Positions 1 to 6,817 of a DNA stretch of 6,953 bases are shown here, piece after piece. The position numbers and the translations under genes were made by a program. Within the stretch, counting starts at the first letter, position 1. Each line of letters starts with the position of its first letter. The DNA is taken from positions 1 to 6,953 of the forward strand of contig CALBSG010000164.1 of NCBI GenBank assembly GCA_937927675.1, written 5' to 3'. The DNA comes from an uncultured Paracoccaceae bacterium. GTDB lineage: Bacteria; Pseudomonadota; Alphaproteobacteria; Rhodobacterales; Rhodobacteraceae. The notes beneath the pieces are model-generated. The model was given only the letters and a program-made list of their open reading frames with translations, was not told where the DNA came from and did not search any database.

Positions 1-29
1 TGGAGTTCAGACGTGTGCTCTTCCGATCT
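1..29. other. Illumina TruSeq adapter remnant (artefact)
   Basis: The first 29 bases, from TGGAGTTCAG to TTCCGATCT, match by eye the 3' portion of the standard Illumina TruSeq read-2 adapter, including its typical CTCTTCCGATCT end. Biological sequence starts at about position 30. This is untrimmed library sequence at a contig end. The coding frame happens to stay open through it, so an automatic gene caller could add false residues to the next gene. Confidence 0.96.
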
Positions 30-31
30 GG

Positions 32-3000
32 CTGGGCGAAGATCCTTTGCTGGTGGCCGAAACTTGCGAAGCCTTTCGCGGACTGGACCATTGGACCCCC
101 GCTCATTGCCTGGTGACGAATGTCGATGATGAACATTCAGAACATTACGCCACGCCGGCAGCTCTGCACGACGCCTTTGCCGATCTGGTTGCCCGTGTGC
201 CGGAAGATGGCGCCGTGGTCCTGTCTGGAGATGATCCTTCCCTTGCCGCCCTTGTGGCCCGTATGGGCGAACGGGTGCTGACCTTCGGAATAGCTTCGGA
301 CAACAGGGTCCATCCGGCGGATGTGGTGTTGGATGACACAGGATCTAGCTTCGATCTGGTGGCCGACGAAGTTAAGCTGGGCCGGGTCCTCCTCACGGTT
401 CCAGGGGTGCATAATCTGCGAAACGCCCTTGGCGCGCTGGCGATGGCGTTGGCGCTTGGGATTGACCCAGAGGCCGCATGTCTGGCGCTGACGCGGTTCC
501 GCCCCGTCCAGCGCCGCTGGCAGTTGCTGGCGGCGGCGCGGGGCGTGAGGGTCTTTGACGATTTCGCCCATCACCCGACCGAGATCGAAGCTACCTTGGC
601 GCTTGCGCGCCAGAACGCGGGGTCGGGGCGCGTCTTCGCCGTTCTCGAACCTCAGATGATCAGCCGCGTCACGCGACTGGCAGAGGACTATGCCACCGCG
701 TTGGCACTTGCTGATGTTGTCTGGCTGCTGCCGCTCTCCGCCGCGGGCGAGCCGGGCGATACCGCTGCGGCCGAAGCCAAGCTGCGCACGGCGCTTGGGC
801 AGATGCGGCCCTCCTTCCGCGATGCCGAAACACCTGAGGTTGCCGCACTCGCGGTCTGTTCAGCAGCAAGGGCCGGCGACATCGTGGTCTGCATGGGCCC
901 CGAGGGTGCAAGGCGCACCGCCTACCAGATTGCCGCGCGACTGGCCGAGCAGCCTGCCTGCCCCACCGCACCAGCGCCTGTGGCAGCGGTGGCGACAGGC
1001 GACCAGCCGCGACTGCTGCAGCACGGTTTCGCGGCACAAGTGGCCAGCCAGCCAAACGCTGCCTGCATCCTGTCTGGAGATGAAATCTGGTCCTATGCAC
1101 GCATGGAAAAAAGAGCGGGCCTCATCGCTGGCGCGCTGACAACGCGGGGCATCGGGCGAGGTGATCTGGTCGCGGTGACGATGCGCAAGACGCCGGATTT
1201 TGTTGCTGCACTTCTTGGTATCGTGATGGCGGGTGCGGCCTTCGTCCCTGTCGATCCACGCATGACTCGCGCCGGGATGGGCCGCATCTTGCGACGGGCA
1301 GGGGCACGGCTGACCCTGACAGATGACACTTGGCATGCGCTTCAGACCGGTTTCGATTTACCAATCACTATTGCGGCCCTGCTAGACGGCGTCCCTTCCA
1401 CCCCGCCAGAGCTGCAAGACGCCTCGCCCGAGGACCTTGCCTACGGTATCTTCACCTCGGGCTCGACTGGTGTGCCGCGTCTGGTGGGGATCGAACACCG
1501 CAACGTGGTGTCCTATTTCGACCAGTGCCTTGGCAAAATTTTCCGTGCCGAAGACTATCGCGTTGTGCCGGCCAGCGCATCGATCAGCTTCGATGCTATC
1601 GTGCATCAGGTGTTCTGTACGTTGTCGTTGGGCGGGACCATCCTGCTGGTCGATGACATCGCTTCGCTTGCACAGTCGCCGCATTTATCTATGGTCACGC
1701 TGCTGGGCGGCACGCCTTCGATGTTGCGTGCCTTCCTTGATCAGCACGATCTCCCCGCCACCGTCGGCACAGTGAACCTTGGAGGGGAACCAACGCCGCC
1801 GGAATTGCTGAACAGGCTGCGTGACTTTCCAGCGCTACGACGTGTTTGGAACATCTACGGCCCAGCAGAAACAACGATGGTCGCCTTTGCCGGACGTTTT
1901 GACGAAGCCGAGGCATCTGTTCAGGCAGGGCGCTGGATCGGGTATCCGTTTCCTATGGTGCGCACCCGCATCGTGGACGCAGCAGGGCAGACTGTGCCGC
2001 AGGCTGAGGCGGGTGAATTGCTGATTGGCGGTCCAACCGTCGGGCGCGGCTATCTTGGGGTTCCAGAGCAGACGAAGGAACGCTTCTTCACAGATCGTCA
2101 CGACAGCAACCTGCGCTGGTATCGCAGCGGCGATGTCGTACGACAACTTTCCAACGGATCGTTCCACTTTCTTGGGCGCAGCGATGACCAGATCAAGATC
2201 AACGGCGCGCGGGTCGAACTGGGCGAAGTGCGCGCCGCACTGATGAGCTGCCCCGGCGTCGCAGATGCCGCCGTTCTTGCCGTGGACCGCGCCGGGGGCC
2301 GTACGCAGTTGGTGGCCTTTGTTGTTTTAGATGCGATGACTGACGTTGCTTTCCTGCGCGAATGGCTGCGCCTGCGTCATGCCCCCATCCTTGCGCCGCA
2401 TCGCATCCTTGCCATTGATACCCTGCCGGTCCAAGTGAATGGCAAGATCGACAGGCAGACTCTGGTTGCCTTGGCAAAGTCCGACGCGGCTATGCAATCC
2501 GATCCTCGTATGTCCGACGGCACCGGAGATGAGGTTCTGGCGATCTGGCGCAACATCCTTGGTCGTCACGATCTGGACGCCGAAGACGATTTCCGCGCGG
2601 CAGGCGGGGATTCGCTTGCCGCGATGGAGATCATCATGGCGGTCGAGACACGGTTCGACACGCGTCTGCCACCGGATGCGATGGATGCGCTGACCACGCC
2701 CGCCGCCATGCTACGCGCCGTGTCACATCACGTTGCTCCTGCCGTGCAGGAGGGCGATCTCTTACACCGGCAGCGCATGTATGTGGCGGGCTGGTCAGGG
2801 CGGGCGGCGCGGCCTGATGCGCTTGTGCGAACGCTGAACCCCGATGCCGCGCAGGCCCTGTTCTGGGTCTTTCAGGGCGACGCGGAATTCACCGCCCTAT
2901 CTGGCGCGCTTGGTACTGGTGTGGCGCTGCACGGGATGCGGTCGGGGCATCAGATCATGGACTATACACCTGACACGATCGAGCGACTGGCCGAAACCTA

Positions 3001-3373
3001 CGCCTCAGAGATCACCAAACTGCTTCCCGAAGGGCAGATCCATCTTGGCGGCAACTGCCAGGGTGCCGTCATTGCCCGCGCGGTGGCCTTTGCCCTGCGC
3101 CGCAGGGGGCGGGAAGTCGCACGCCTCGTGCTGATGGAGATGGCAAAGCCATGGGCCTATGATGCACCTGTCGATCTGGTCTATGGACGGCAAAGCGTGC
3201 TGAACCCCTTCCGCAAGGGGGATGACGCTCCTGCAGCCTTTGCCGCCGCTTATACGCAGGGCTTTGCACGTCACTTTATCGATGGCGAACATGGCGCCTT
3301 TTTTCAGCCGCAAAACGTAGGGTCCTTGGCGACCGTGCTGCGCAGCATACTTCAGCCCGGAGAAATCAAATGA
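32..3373 (+). CDS. Mur ligase-like / NRPS A-PCP-TE fusion protein, 5' partial
   Basis: This is a multidomain biosynthetic enzyme cut by the contig end. The frame is open from position 32 and no true start is visible: the TTG at 47 lies inside a conserved Mur ligase strand. Residue numbers below count from 47. Residues 1-300 are the central and C-terminal parts of a MurC/Mpl-type amide ligase (LVAE at 2-5, TNVDDEH at 24-30, GVHNLRNA at 120-127, DDFAHHPTE at 171-179); the P-loop domain, roughly 100 residues, is missing upstream. An Ala/Pro-rich linker (about 302-318) follows. Residues 322-810 form an NRPS adenylation domain: TSGSTG (470-475), FDAIVH with Asp516, YGPAETT (604-610), YRSGD (692-696), GRSDDQIKINGARVELGE (710-727), NGKIDR with Lys800. 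A carrier protein (about 825-895) has GGDS with Ser856 as phosphopantetheine site. The C-terminal thioesterase (about 935-1105) has GGNCQG with nucleophile Cys1004, probable acid Glu1031 and His1082. No condensation domain is seen. Substrate and product are unknown. Confidence 0.93.
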   Translation: MGEDPLLVAETCEAFRGLDHWTPAHCLVTNVDDEHSEHYATPAALHDAFADLVARVPEDGAVVLSGDDPSLAALVARMGERVLTFGIASDNRVHPADVVLDDTGSSFDLVADEVKLGRVLLTVPGVHNLRNALGALAMALALGIDPEAACLALTRFRPVQRRWQLLAAARGVRVFDDFAHHPTEIEATLALARQNAGSGRVFAVLEPQMISRVTRLAEDYATALALADVVWLLPLSAAGEPGDTAAAEAKLRTALGQMRPSFRDAETPEVAALAVCSAARAGDIVVCMGPEGARRTAYQIAARLAEQPACPTAPAPVAAVATGDQPRLLQHGFAAQVASQPNAACILSGDEIWSYARMEKRAGLIAGALTTRGIGRGDLVAVTMRKTPDFVAALLGIVMAGAAFVPVDPRMTRAGMGRILRRAGARLTLTDDTWHALQTGFDLPITIAALLDGVPSTPPELQDASPEDLAYGIFTSGSTGVPRLVGIEHRNVVSYFDQCLGKIFRAEDYRVVPASASISFDAIVHQVFCTLSLGGTILLVDDIASLAQSPHLSMVTLLGGTPSMLRAFLDQHDLPATVGTVNLGGEPTPPELLNRLRDFPALRRVWNIYGPAETTMVAFAGRFDEAEASVQAGRWIGYPFPMVRTRIVDAAGQTVPQAEAGELLIGGPTVGRGYLGVPEQTKERFFTDRHDSNLRWYRSGDVVRQLSNGSFHFLGRSDDQIKINGARVELGEVRAALMSCPGVADAAVLAVDRAGGRTQLVAFVVLDAMTDVAFLREWLRLRHAPILAPHRILAIDTLPVQVNGKIDRQTLVALAKSDAAMQSDPRMSDGTGDEVLAIWRNILGRHDLDAEDDFRAAGGDSLAAMEIIMAVETRFDTRLPPDAMDALTTPAAMLRAVSHHVAPAVQEGDLLHRQRMYVAGWSGRAARPDALVRTLNPDAAQALFWVFQGDAEFTALSGALGTGVALHGMRSGHQIMDYTPDTIERLAETYASEITKLLPEGQIHLGGNCQGAVIARAVAFALRRRGREVARLVLMEMAKPWAYDAPVDLVYGRQSVLNPFRKGDDAPAAFAAAYTQGFARHFIDGEHGAFFQPQNVGSLATVLRSILQPGEIK
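3359..3373 (+). promoter_or_regulatory. RBS and ATGA stop-start overlap, synthetase/methyltransferase
   Basis: A GGAGA ribosome-binding site (3359-3363) lies inside the last codons of the synthetase gene, six bases before the ATG at 3370. The start overlaps the synthetase stop (ATGA, 3370-3373). This fixes the start of the downstream gene and indicates translational coupling. Confidence 0.85.
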
Positions 3374-4188
3374 ACACCCTTCCCGCGCCCGAAGAAGCCG
3401 CGAACTGGACAAGGCTGGCGCGCCAATACGCTCGGTTCTCATCTCCGTTGCGGCCTGGAACGGAGGATGTGGCGCTTTTCCGCAAGGCGGTGCAAGGCCA
3501 TGAGGCACGCGTGCTTTTGCTGGGAGTGACGCCCGCTCTGGCGGGTTTCGGGGAAGATCTTCTTGCGGTCGAAGCGATGCCCGACGTGATTGCCGCACTG
3601 TGGCCCGGTGATCGTCCGGACCGCCACGCCGTCGTGGGCGACTGGCGTGCTCTTCCTTGCGCCGACCAAAGCCGTAGTGCGATCGTTGGTGATGGCGTGC
3701 TTTCGGCAGTCGATGCCGACCCAACCGCCTTGTTGCGAGAATTCCTGCGCGTATTGGAACCTGGCGGCGTCATCGCCATCCGCTGTTTCTGCGCGCCGGA
3801 CCGCCCCGAACCGCTTGATGTCATCGTAGCGGATGCGTTGGCGGGCCGGGTGCCCGACATGAACGTGCTGAAATGGCGGCTTTCCATGCATCTTGCCGGC
3901 CATGACCCTGTATTTCGCGTTCCGGTTTCAGCTGTCCTGGAACTCTTCAACCGTCTTTTCCCTGATCGTGCCGGATTTCTGGAGCAGACGGGCTGGCAGG
4001 CCTCGGATTTCGACTTCGTCGATCTCTACCGTGGCTCTGCCTCGGTCTTGCGCTTCCTGCCAGAAGACCGCTTGCGTGCCGTCCTTACGGATATCGGGGC
4101 CAAGTTAACCGTCCTGCGTCCGCAGGGTTATCCGTTGGCCGATCTGTCACCGGTCTTCGTTATGCACAAATCGGAAGAAAACGAATGA
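3370..4188 (+). CDS. Class I SAM-dependent methyltransferase-like protein
   Basis: This 272-residue protein has the Rossmann methyltransferase pattern. Motif I is VLLLGVTPALAGF (48-60), with GVTP in place of the common GxGxG. An acidic second strand follows (VEAMPDVI, 67-74), then GDWRALP (90-96), GDGVLSAVD (108-116) and the post-motif strand LRVLEPGGVIAIR (126-138). The C-terminal half (about 150-265) has no motif I recognise and may form the acceptor-substrate site. Length is normal for a stand-alone small-molecule methyltransferase, and no signal peptide or membrane segment is visible, so it should be cytosolic. Its start overlaps the stop of the synthetase gene and its end overlaps the start of the monooxygenase gene, so it probably methylates the synthetase product or an intermediate. 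Whether it transfers to N, O or C cannot be read from sequence, and a degenerate non-methylating role is not excluded. Confidence 0.88.
   Translation: MNTLPAPEEAANWTRLARQYARFSSPLRPGTEDVALFRKAVQGHEARVLLLGVTPALAGFGEDLLAVEAMPDVIAALWPGDRPDRHAVVGDWRALPCADQSRSAIVGDGVLSAVDADPTALLREFLRVLEPGGVIAIRCFCAPDRPEPLDVIVADALAGRVPDMNVLKWRLSMHLAGHDPVFRVPVSAVLELFNRLFPDRAGFLEQTGWQASDFDFVDLYRGSASVLRFLPEDRLRAVLTDIGAKLTVLRPQGYPLADLSPVFVMHKSEENE
4173..4188 (+). promoter_or_regulatory. RBS and ATGA stop-start overlap, methyltransferase/monooxygenase
   Basis: A purine-rich GGAAGAAA site (4173-4180) precedes the ATG at 4185, which overlaps the methyltransferase stop (ATGA, 4185-4188). It is the second junction of this kind in the operon and supports the chosen start, although the FAD motif begins about 24 residues further in. 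Confidence 0.8.
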
Positions 4189-5810
4189 CCCAACCGACGG
4201 AAGCACTGAACAAAGATTCCGTTAGCCCGGCGACAGATGGGGTGGAACGGCTCGAGGTTGCTATCATCGGCGGCGGGCCGGGCGGTATCGTCGCTCTGAA
4301 AGAGATGCTGGCGGCCGGCGTCACCCGCATCGCCTTGCTCGAGCGCGAGCCGTGCATCGGTGGGCTTTTTTCCCGCGGCTATGATGGATTGCAGCTGACG
4401 TCCTCTGCCCCGTTCAGCATGTTTTCAGATTTCCCGATACCGCCGGGACAAGACAACCATTTCTGGACCAAAGACGAAGTGGTTTCCTATTGGACGGCCT
4501 ACGCTGATCACTTTGGCATAACCCCCTTTCTTCGCCTCAACCATGCGGTCACTGGCATCAGGCGCGAGGCGGACGGCTGGCACGTCGGATTGACCGGACG
4601 CGCCCCGCTGCATGCAGACAAGGTGATTCTGGCTACGGGCAACAATGTCGCGCCCAATCTTCCCGAGTGGCATGCGCAGCTGACGGACGTTCCCAGTCTT
4701 CATTCTGGCGCTTATCGCAATCCAAAGATTTTTGAAGGCAAGAATGTCGTGATCGTGGGCGGCGGCGAGTCTGCGGCAGACATCACGCTGGAAATCGCCC
4801 GCGTCGCGCGCAGCTGCACCATCAGCCTTCGCGGTGGTCCGGGCTGGATCGTGCCGCGCCATCGTGGCGAGACAGCTGCCGATCTGTCGACCCATCGTGC
4901 CTTCTGGAAACTGCCCGCCTCGACGGGCCCGATCACAAGCGCTGTGCTCCTTCGCGCCGAGCGCCGCAGAGCAAAGTCTGACCCCGTACTCGCCGAGGTG
5001 GTGCGCCTGAACGAAAGCGTCGCCTCACCGCTAGGGGTTCGCGGAACCTTCGGGACCAAGAGTCTGGGTCTGGCGCAAGCGGTTGTCTGGCATGGTGCCC
5101 GCCGCGTGGGTGGCATCGTCGGCGCCAAACAGAGTGGGCGCGAGCTCTTGACCGACGACGGCACGCGGATCGAGGATGTCGAGATTGTCCTATTCGCCAC
5201 CGGCTATCGCAGCGGCGCGCCGATCCTGCCCCAAGAACTGCGCGATACCGATCCGCGCCTTCTATATAAGCACATGATAGACCCGGACGTGGGTGCTAGC
5301 CTGATCCGCATCGGTTTCGCACGTCCACCATTTGGAAGCCAGTTCCCCATTATGGAAATACAGGCGCGTCTGGCGGCCCGCATTGTAACCGGGAGGCATA
5401 GGCTTCCCAGCGCCGAGCGTATGCGGTCGGTCGCGCGCGCCGATGCGGATCGTCTGCTTCGTCAGTTCGGCAAGAGTGGACAGCGCGTGCGCGGTCTTGT
5501 GGACTATGGCCACTATCTGGACGATCTCGCACAGCTGATTGGATGCAAGCCGCGCCTGTGGAGGCTACTCCTGACGCGCCCTAAGCTTTGGATGCGCGTG
5601 CAGTACGGTGCGATGCAGTCAAGTCAGTACCGTCTCTCAGGTCCCGGAGCCTGTCCTGAATTGGCCGAATCCATCCTGCATGGCCTGCCGATTTGCCCTT
5701 CGCCACATGTCCTGCGTGCCGGATTGGCAGGGTGGGCCTTTCATGTTTGCACCTTGGGCCCGATCCGCCAGGCCGTGCGGCGGTTACGCGCCGGGCGGAT
5801 CAATGGTTGA
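4185..5810 (+). CDS. Flavin-containing monooxygenase-like enzyme (FAD/NADPH)
   Basis: This 541-residue protein is a class B flavoprotein monooxygenase by motif. An FAD Rossmann motif GGGPGG (29-34) is followed by an acidic strand end (LLERE, 51-55) and IGGLF (58-62). ILATGN (148-153) closes the FAD domain. An NADPH motif GGGESAAD (192-199) follows a strand at 187-191, and FATGY (337-341) is the late FMO/BVMO motif. The FMO fingerprint FxGxxxHxxxY is only half kept: His173 and Tyr177 are present, but the Phe and first Gly positions are Thr167 and Val169. Family members oxygenate soft N or S atoms or do Baeyer-Villiger reactions through a C4a-hydroperoxyflavin. Coupling to the synthetase and methyltransferase genes suggests it tailors their product, for example by N-hydroxylation (inference). 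About 100 C-terminal residues, basic at the end, show no recognised motif. No signal peptide is seen. Confidence 0.93.
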   Translation: MTQPTEALNKDSVSPATDGVERLEVAIIGGGPGGIVALKEMLAAGVTRIALLEREPCIGGLFSRGYDGLQLTSSAPFSMFSDFPIPPGQDNHFWTKDEVVSYWTAYADHFGITPFLRLNHAVTGIRREADGWHVGLTGRAPLHADKVILATGNNVAPNLPEWHAQLTDVPSLHSGAYRNPKIFEGKNVVIVGGGESAADITLEIARVARSCTISLRGGPGWIVPRHRGETAADLSTHRAFWKLPASTGPITSAVLLRAERRRAKSDPVLAEVVRLNESVASPLGVRGTFGTKSLGLAQAVVWHGARRVGGIVGAKQSGRELLTDDGTRIEDVEIVLFATGYRSGAPILPQELRDTDPRLLYKHMIDPDVGASLIRIGFARPPFGSQFPIMEIQARLAARIVTGRHRLPSAERMRSVARADADRLLRQFGKSGQRVRGLVDYGHYLDDLAQLIGCKPRLWRLLLTRPKLWMRVQYGAMQSSQYRLSGPGACPELAESILHGLPICPSPHVLRAGLAGWAFHVCTLGPIRQAVRRLRAGRING

Positions 5811-5882
5811 CGCGTGCAGCATCTGAACCGGTCGCCTTACGAAATAGGTGAATGCATCCTGTCATGTCTTGAGGCACCCAAT

Positions 5883-5987
5883 GTGTCAGTGTCGGTTCTA
5901 GGCACGACCAGACGTCGTCTTTACAACAAGGATGAAACTCGCCGGATCGTAGAGGAGAGCTATCGCGAGGGCTGGCCGTCGACATAG
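5883..5987 (+). pseudogene. Truncated transposase OrfA remnant (IS3/IS66-type)
   Basis: A short reading frame follows the monooxygenase gene. From a GTG at 5883, with GAGG at 5871-5874 as a possible ribosome site, it encodes 34 residues including TTRRRLYNKDETRRIVEES. This resembles the N-terminal start of the helix-turn-helix domain in OrfA proteins of IS3/IS66-type elements, where R-R-R, a short gap, D/E-E and R-I-V-E-E-S are typical. Intact OrfA proteins are around 90-130 residues; this frame ends at TAG 5985-5987 just after GWP, where the second helix should continue. The frame is also open back to 5814, directly behind the monooxygenase stop, so a longer start is possible. No OrfB and no clear terminal inverted repeats are seen in 5811-6047. 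I recognise it by pattern only; a small unrelated protein is the alternative. Confidence 0.55.
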
Positions 5988-6035
5988 GCTGGCCCTTTTG
6001 TTCTGCGGGCTCTACTGTCAGCCTCAATCCAACGC

Positions 6036-6050
6036 GAGGATCGCTGTATG
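6036..6050 (+). promoter_or_regulatory. RBS and start of the nitroreductase gene
   Basis: GAGGA (6036-6040) stands seven bases before the ATG at 6048. It sets the start of the nitroreductase gene. About 60 bases lie between the transposase remnant and this ATG; I see no convincing -35/-10 pair there, so the promoter is not assigned. Confidence 0.75.
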
Positions 6051-6740
6051 TACAAAAAAGGAGAGGTTTCTTACACCCCCCTGCCCCTGCCAGACCGGGT
6101 CCAATTGCCCGATACAGAGGCCCGCGAAGCCGTCGCGACGTTTCGGGATTATATGCGCAAGCGACATTCCGTGCGCGACTACTCGAAACGCCCGATTCCA
6201 AAGGAAATCATCACCGCCTGCATCGAGGCCGCAGCAACGGCCCCATCCGGCGCAAACCACCAGCCTTGGCATTTTGTGGCCATCTCCAACCCAGAGATGA
6301 AGGCACGCATCCGAGAGGCCGCCGAAGAGGAAGAGCGCGAATTTTACGCAGGCAGTGCAGGCGATGAATGGCTCGCAGCTCTAGAACCGATTGGAACAGG
6401 CGTTTCAAAACCTCATCTGACCACAGCCCCTTGGCTGATTGTTGTCTTCGCTCAGCGCTACGGTCTCACCGAAGATCAGGAGCGCTACAAAAACTACTAC
6501 GTCCCCGAAAGTATCGGCATCGCAACCGGCATACTGATAACCGCCATCCACCACGCGGGTCTCGTTTGCCTTGAACATACGCCCAATCCGATGAAGTTCT
6601 TGCCCGATCTTTGCGGACGCCCCGCACATGAGAAGGCCGTCATGATCATCCCCGTCGGATGGCCCGCAGAGGACGCCACAGTCCCTGCCGTCGCCAAACA
6701 AAAAAAACCGCTCGATGAGGTGATGTCCGTCTTTGAATGA
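6048..6740 (+). CDS. FMN nitroreductase family, iodotyrosine deiodinase-like
   Basis: This 230-residue protein belongs to the FMN-dependent nitroreductase superfamily and resembles the iodotyrosine deiodinase (IYD) subgroup along its whole length. The FMN phosphate motif RHSVRDYS (39-46) and APSGANHQPW (65-74) are followed by the IYD-type lid with EEEE (93-96) and Tyr100. Aligned by eye with human IYD as I remember it, Glu96, Tyr100 and Lys121 fall at the three residues that hold the amino-acid part of iodotyrosine (Glu157, Tyr161, Lys182). Thr178 falls at the Thr near flavin N5. The C-terminal block LCGRPAHEK (188-196), IPVGWP (201-206), ATVP and KKPLDE is also IYD-like. Such enzymes are cytosolic homodimers that reductively dehalogenate halotyrosines; a plain nitro- or quinone reductase role is the alternative. 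A 237-base gap with an IS remnant separates it from the synthetase operon, so a functional link is doubtful. Confidence 0.92.
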   Translation: MYKKGEVSYTPLPLPDRVQLPDTEAREAVATFRDYMRKRHSVRDYSKRPIPKEIITACIEAAATAPSGANHQPWHFVAISNPEMKARIREAAEEEEREFYAGSAGDEWLAALEPIGTGVSKPHLTTAPWLIVVFAQRYGLTEDQERYKNYYVPESIGIATGILITAIHHAGLVCLEHTPNPMKFLPDLCGRPAHEKAVMIIPVGWPAEDATVPAVAKQKKPLDEVMSVFE

Positions 6741-6747
6741 GGGTCAA

Positions 6748-6817
6748 CGTCTGGAGCGGCGGCCGCGCAAAACCCTGACTATCGAGGATACCGATAGCGG
6801 ATCCAGGCGGCCAGACG
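6748..6817. repeat. Nested inverted repeats downstream of the nitroreductase gene
   Basis: CGTCTGG (6748-6754) pairs with CCAGACG (6811-6817), and inside it CTATCG (6779-6784) pairs with CGATAG (6792-6797) around a 7-base loop. Together they could fold into a branched RNA just after the stop codon at 6740. No clear U-tract follows the outer stem (TCTTTGTTC is the nearest), so a terminator function is weak. The rest of 6741-6908 shows no gene that I can support. Confidence 0.4.

Noticed and set aside
47..49. TTG at 47 as start codon of the large gene
   Set aside because: It lies inside a conserved Mur ligase strand, the frame is open upstream to the adapter, and the ATP-binding domain must lie further upstream. 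The gene is 5' partial.
3005..3724. A 239-codon open frame on the minus strand
   Set aside because: It is antisense to the thioesterase domain and the methyltransferase gene, both with clear motifs, and its protein is Arg/His/Pro-rich without a recognisable domain. It is a shadow frame in GC-rich DNA.
5808..5987. TGA readthrough or selenocysteine extending the monooxygenase by 57 residues
   Set aside because: The frame continues after the TGA, but the added residues look like a transposase OrfA start with its own possible ribosome site, and no selenocysteine-type hairpin was recognised.
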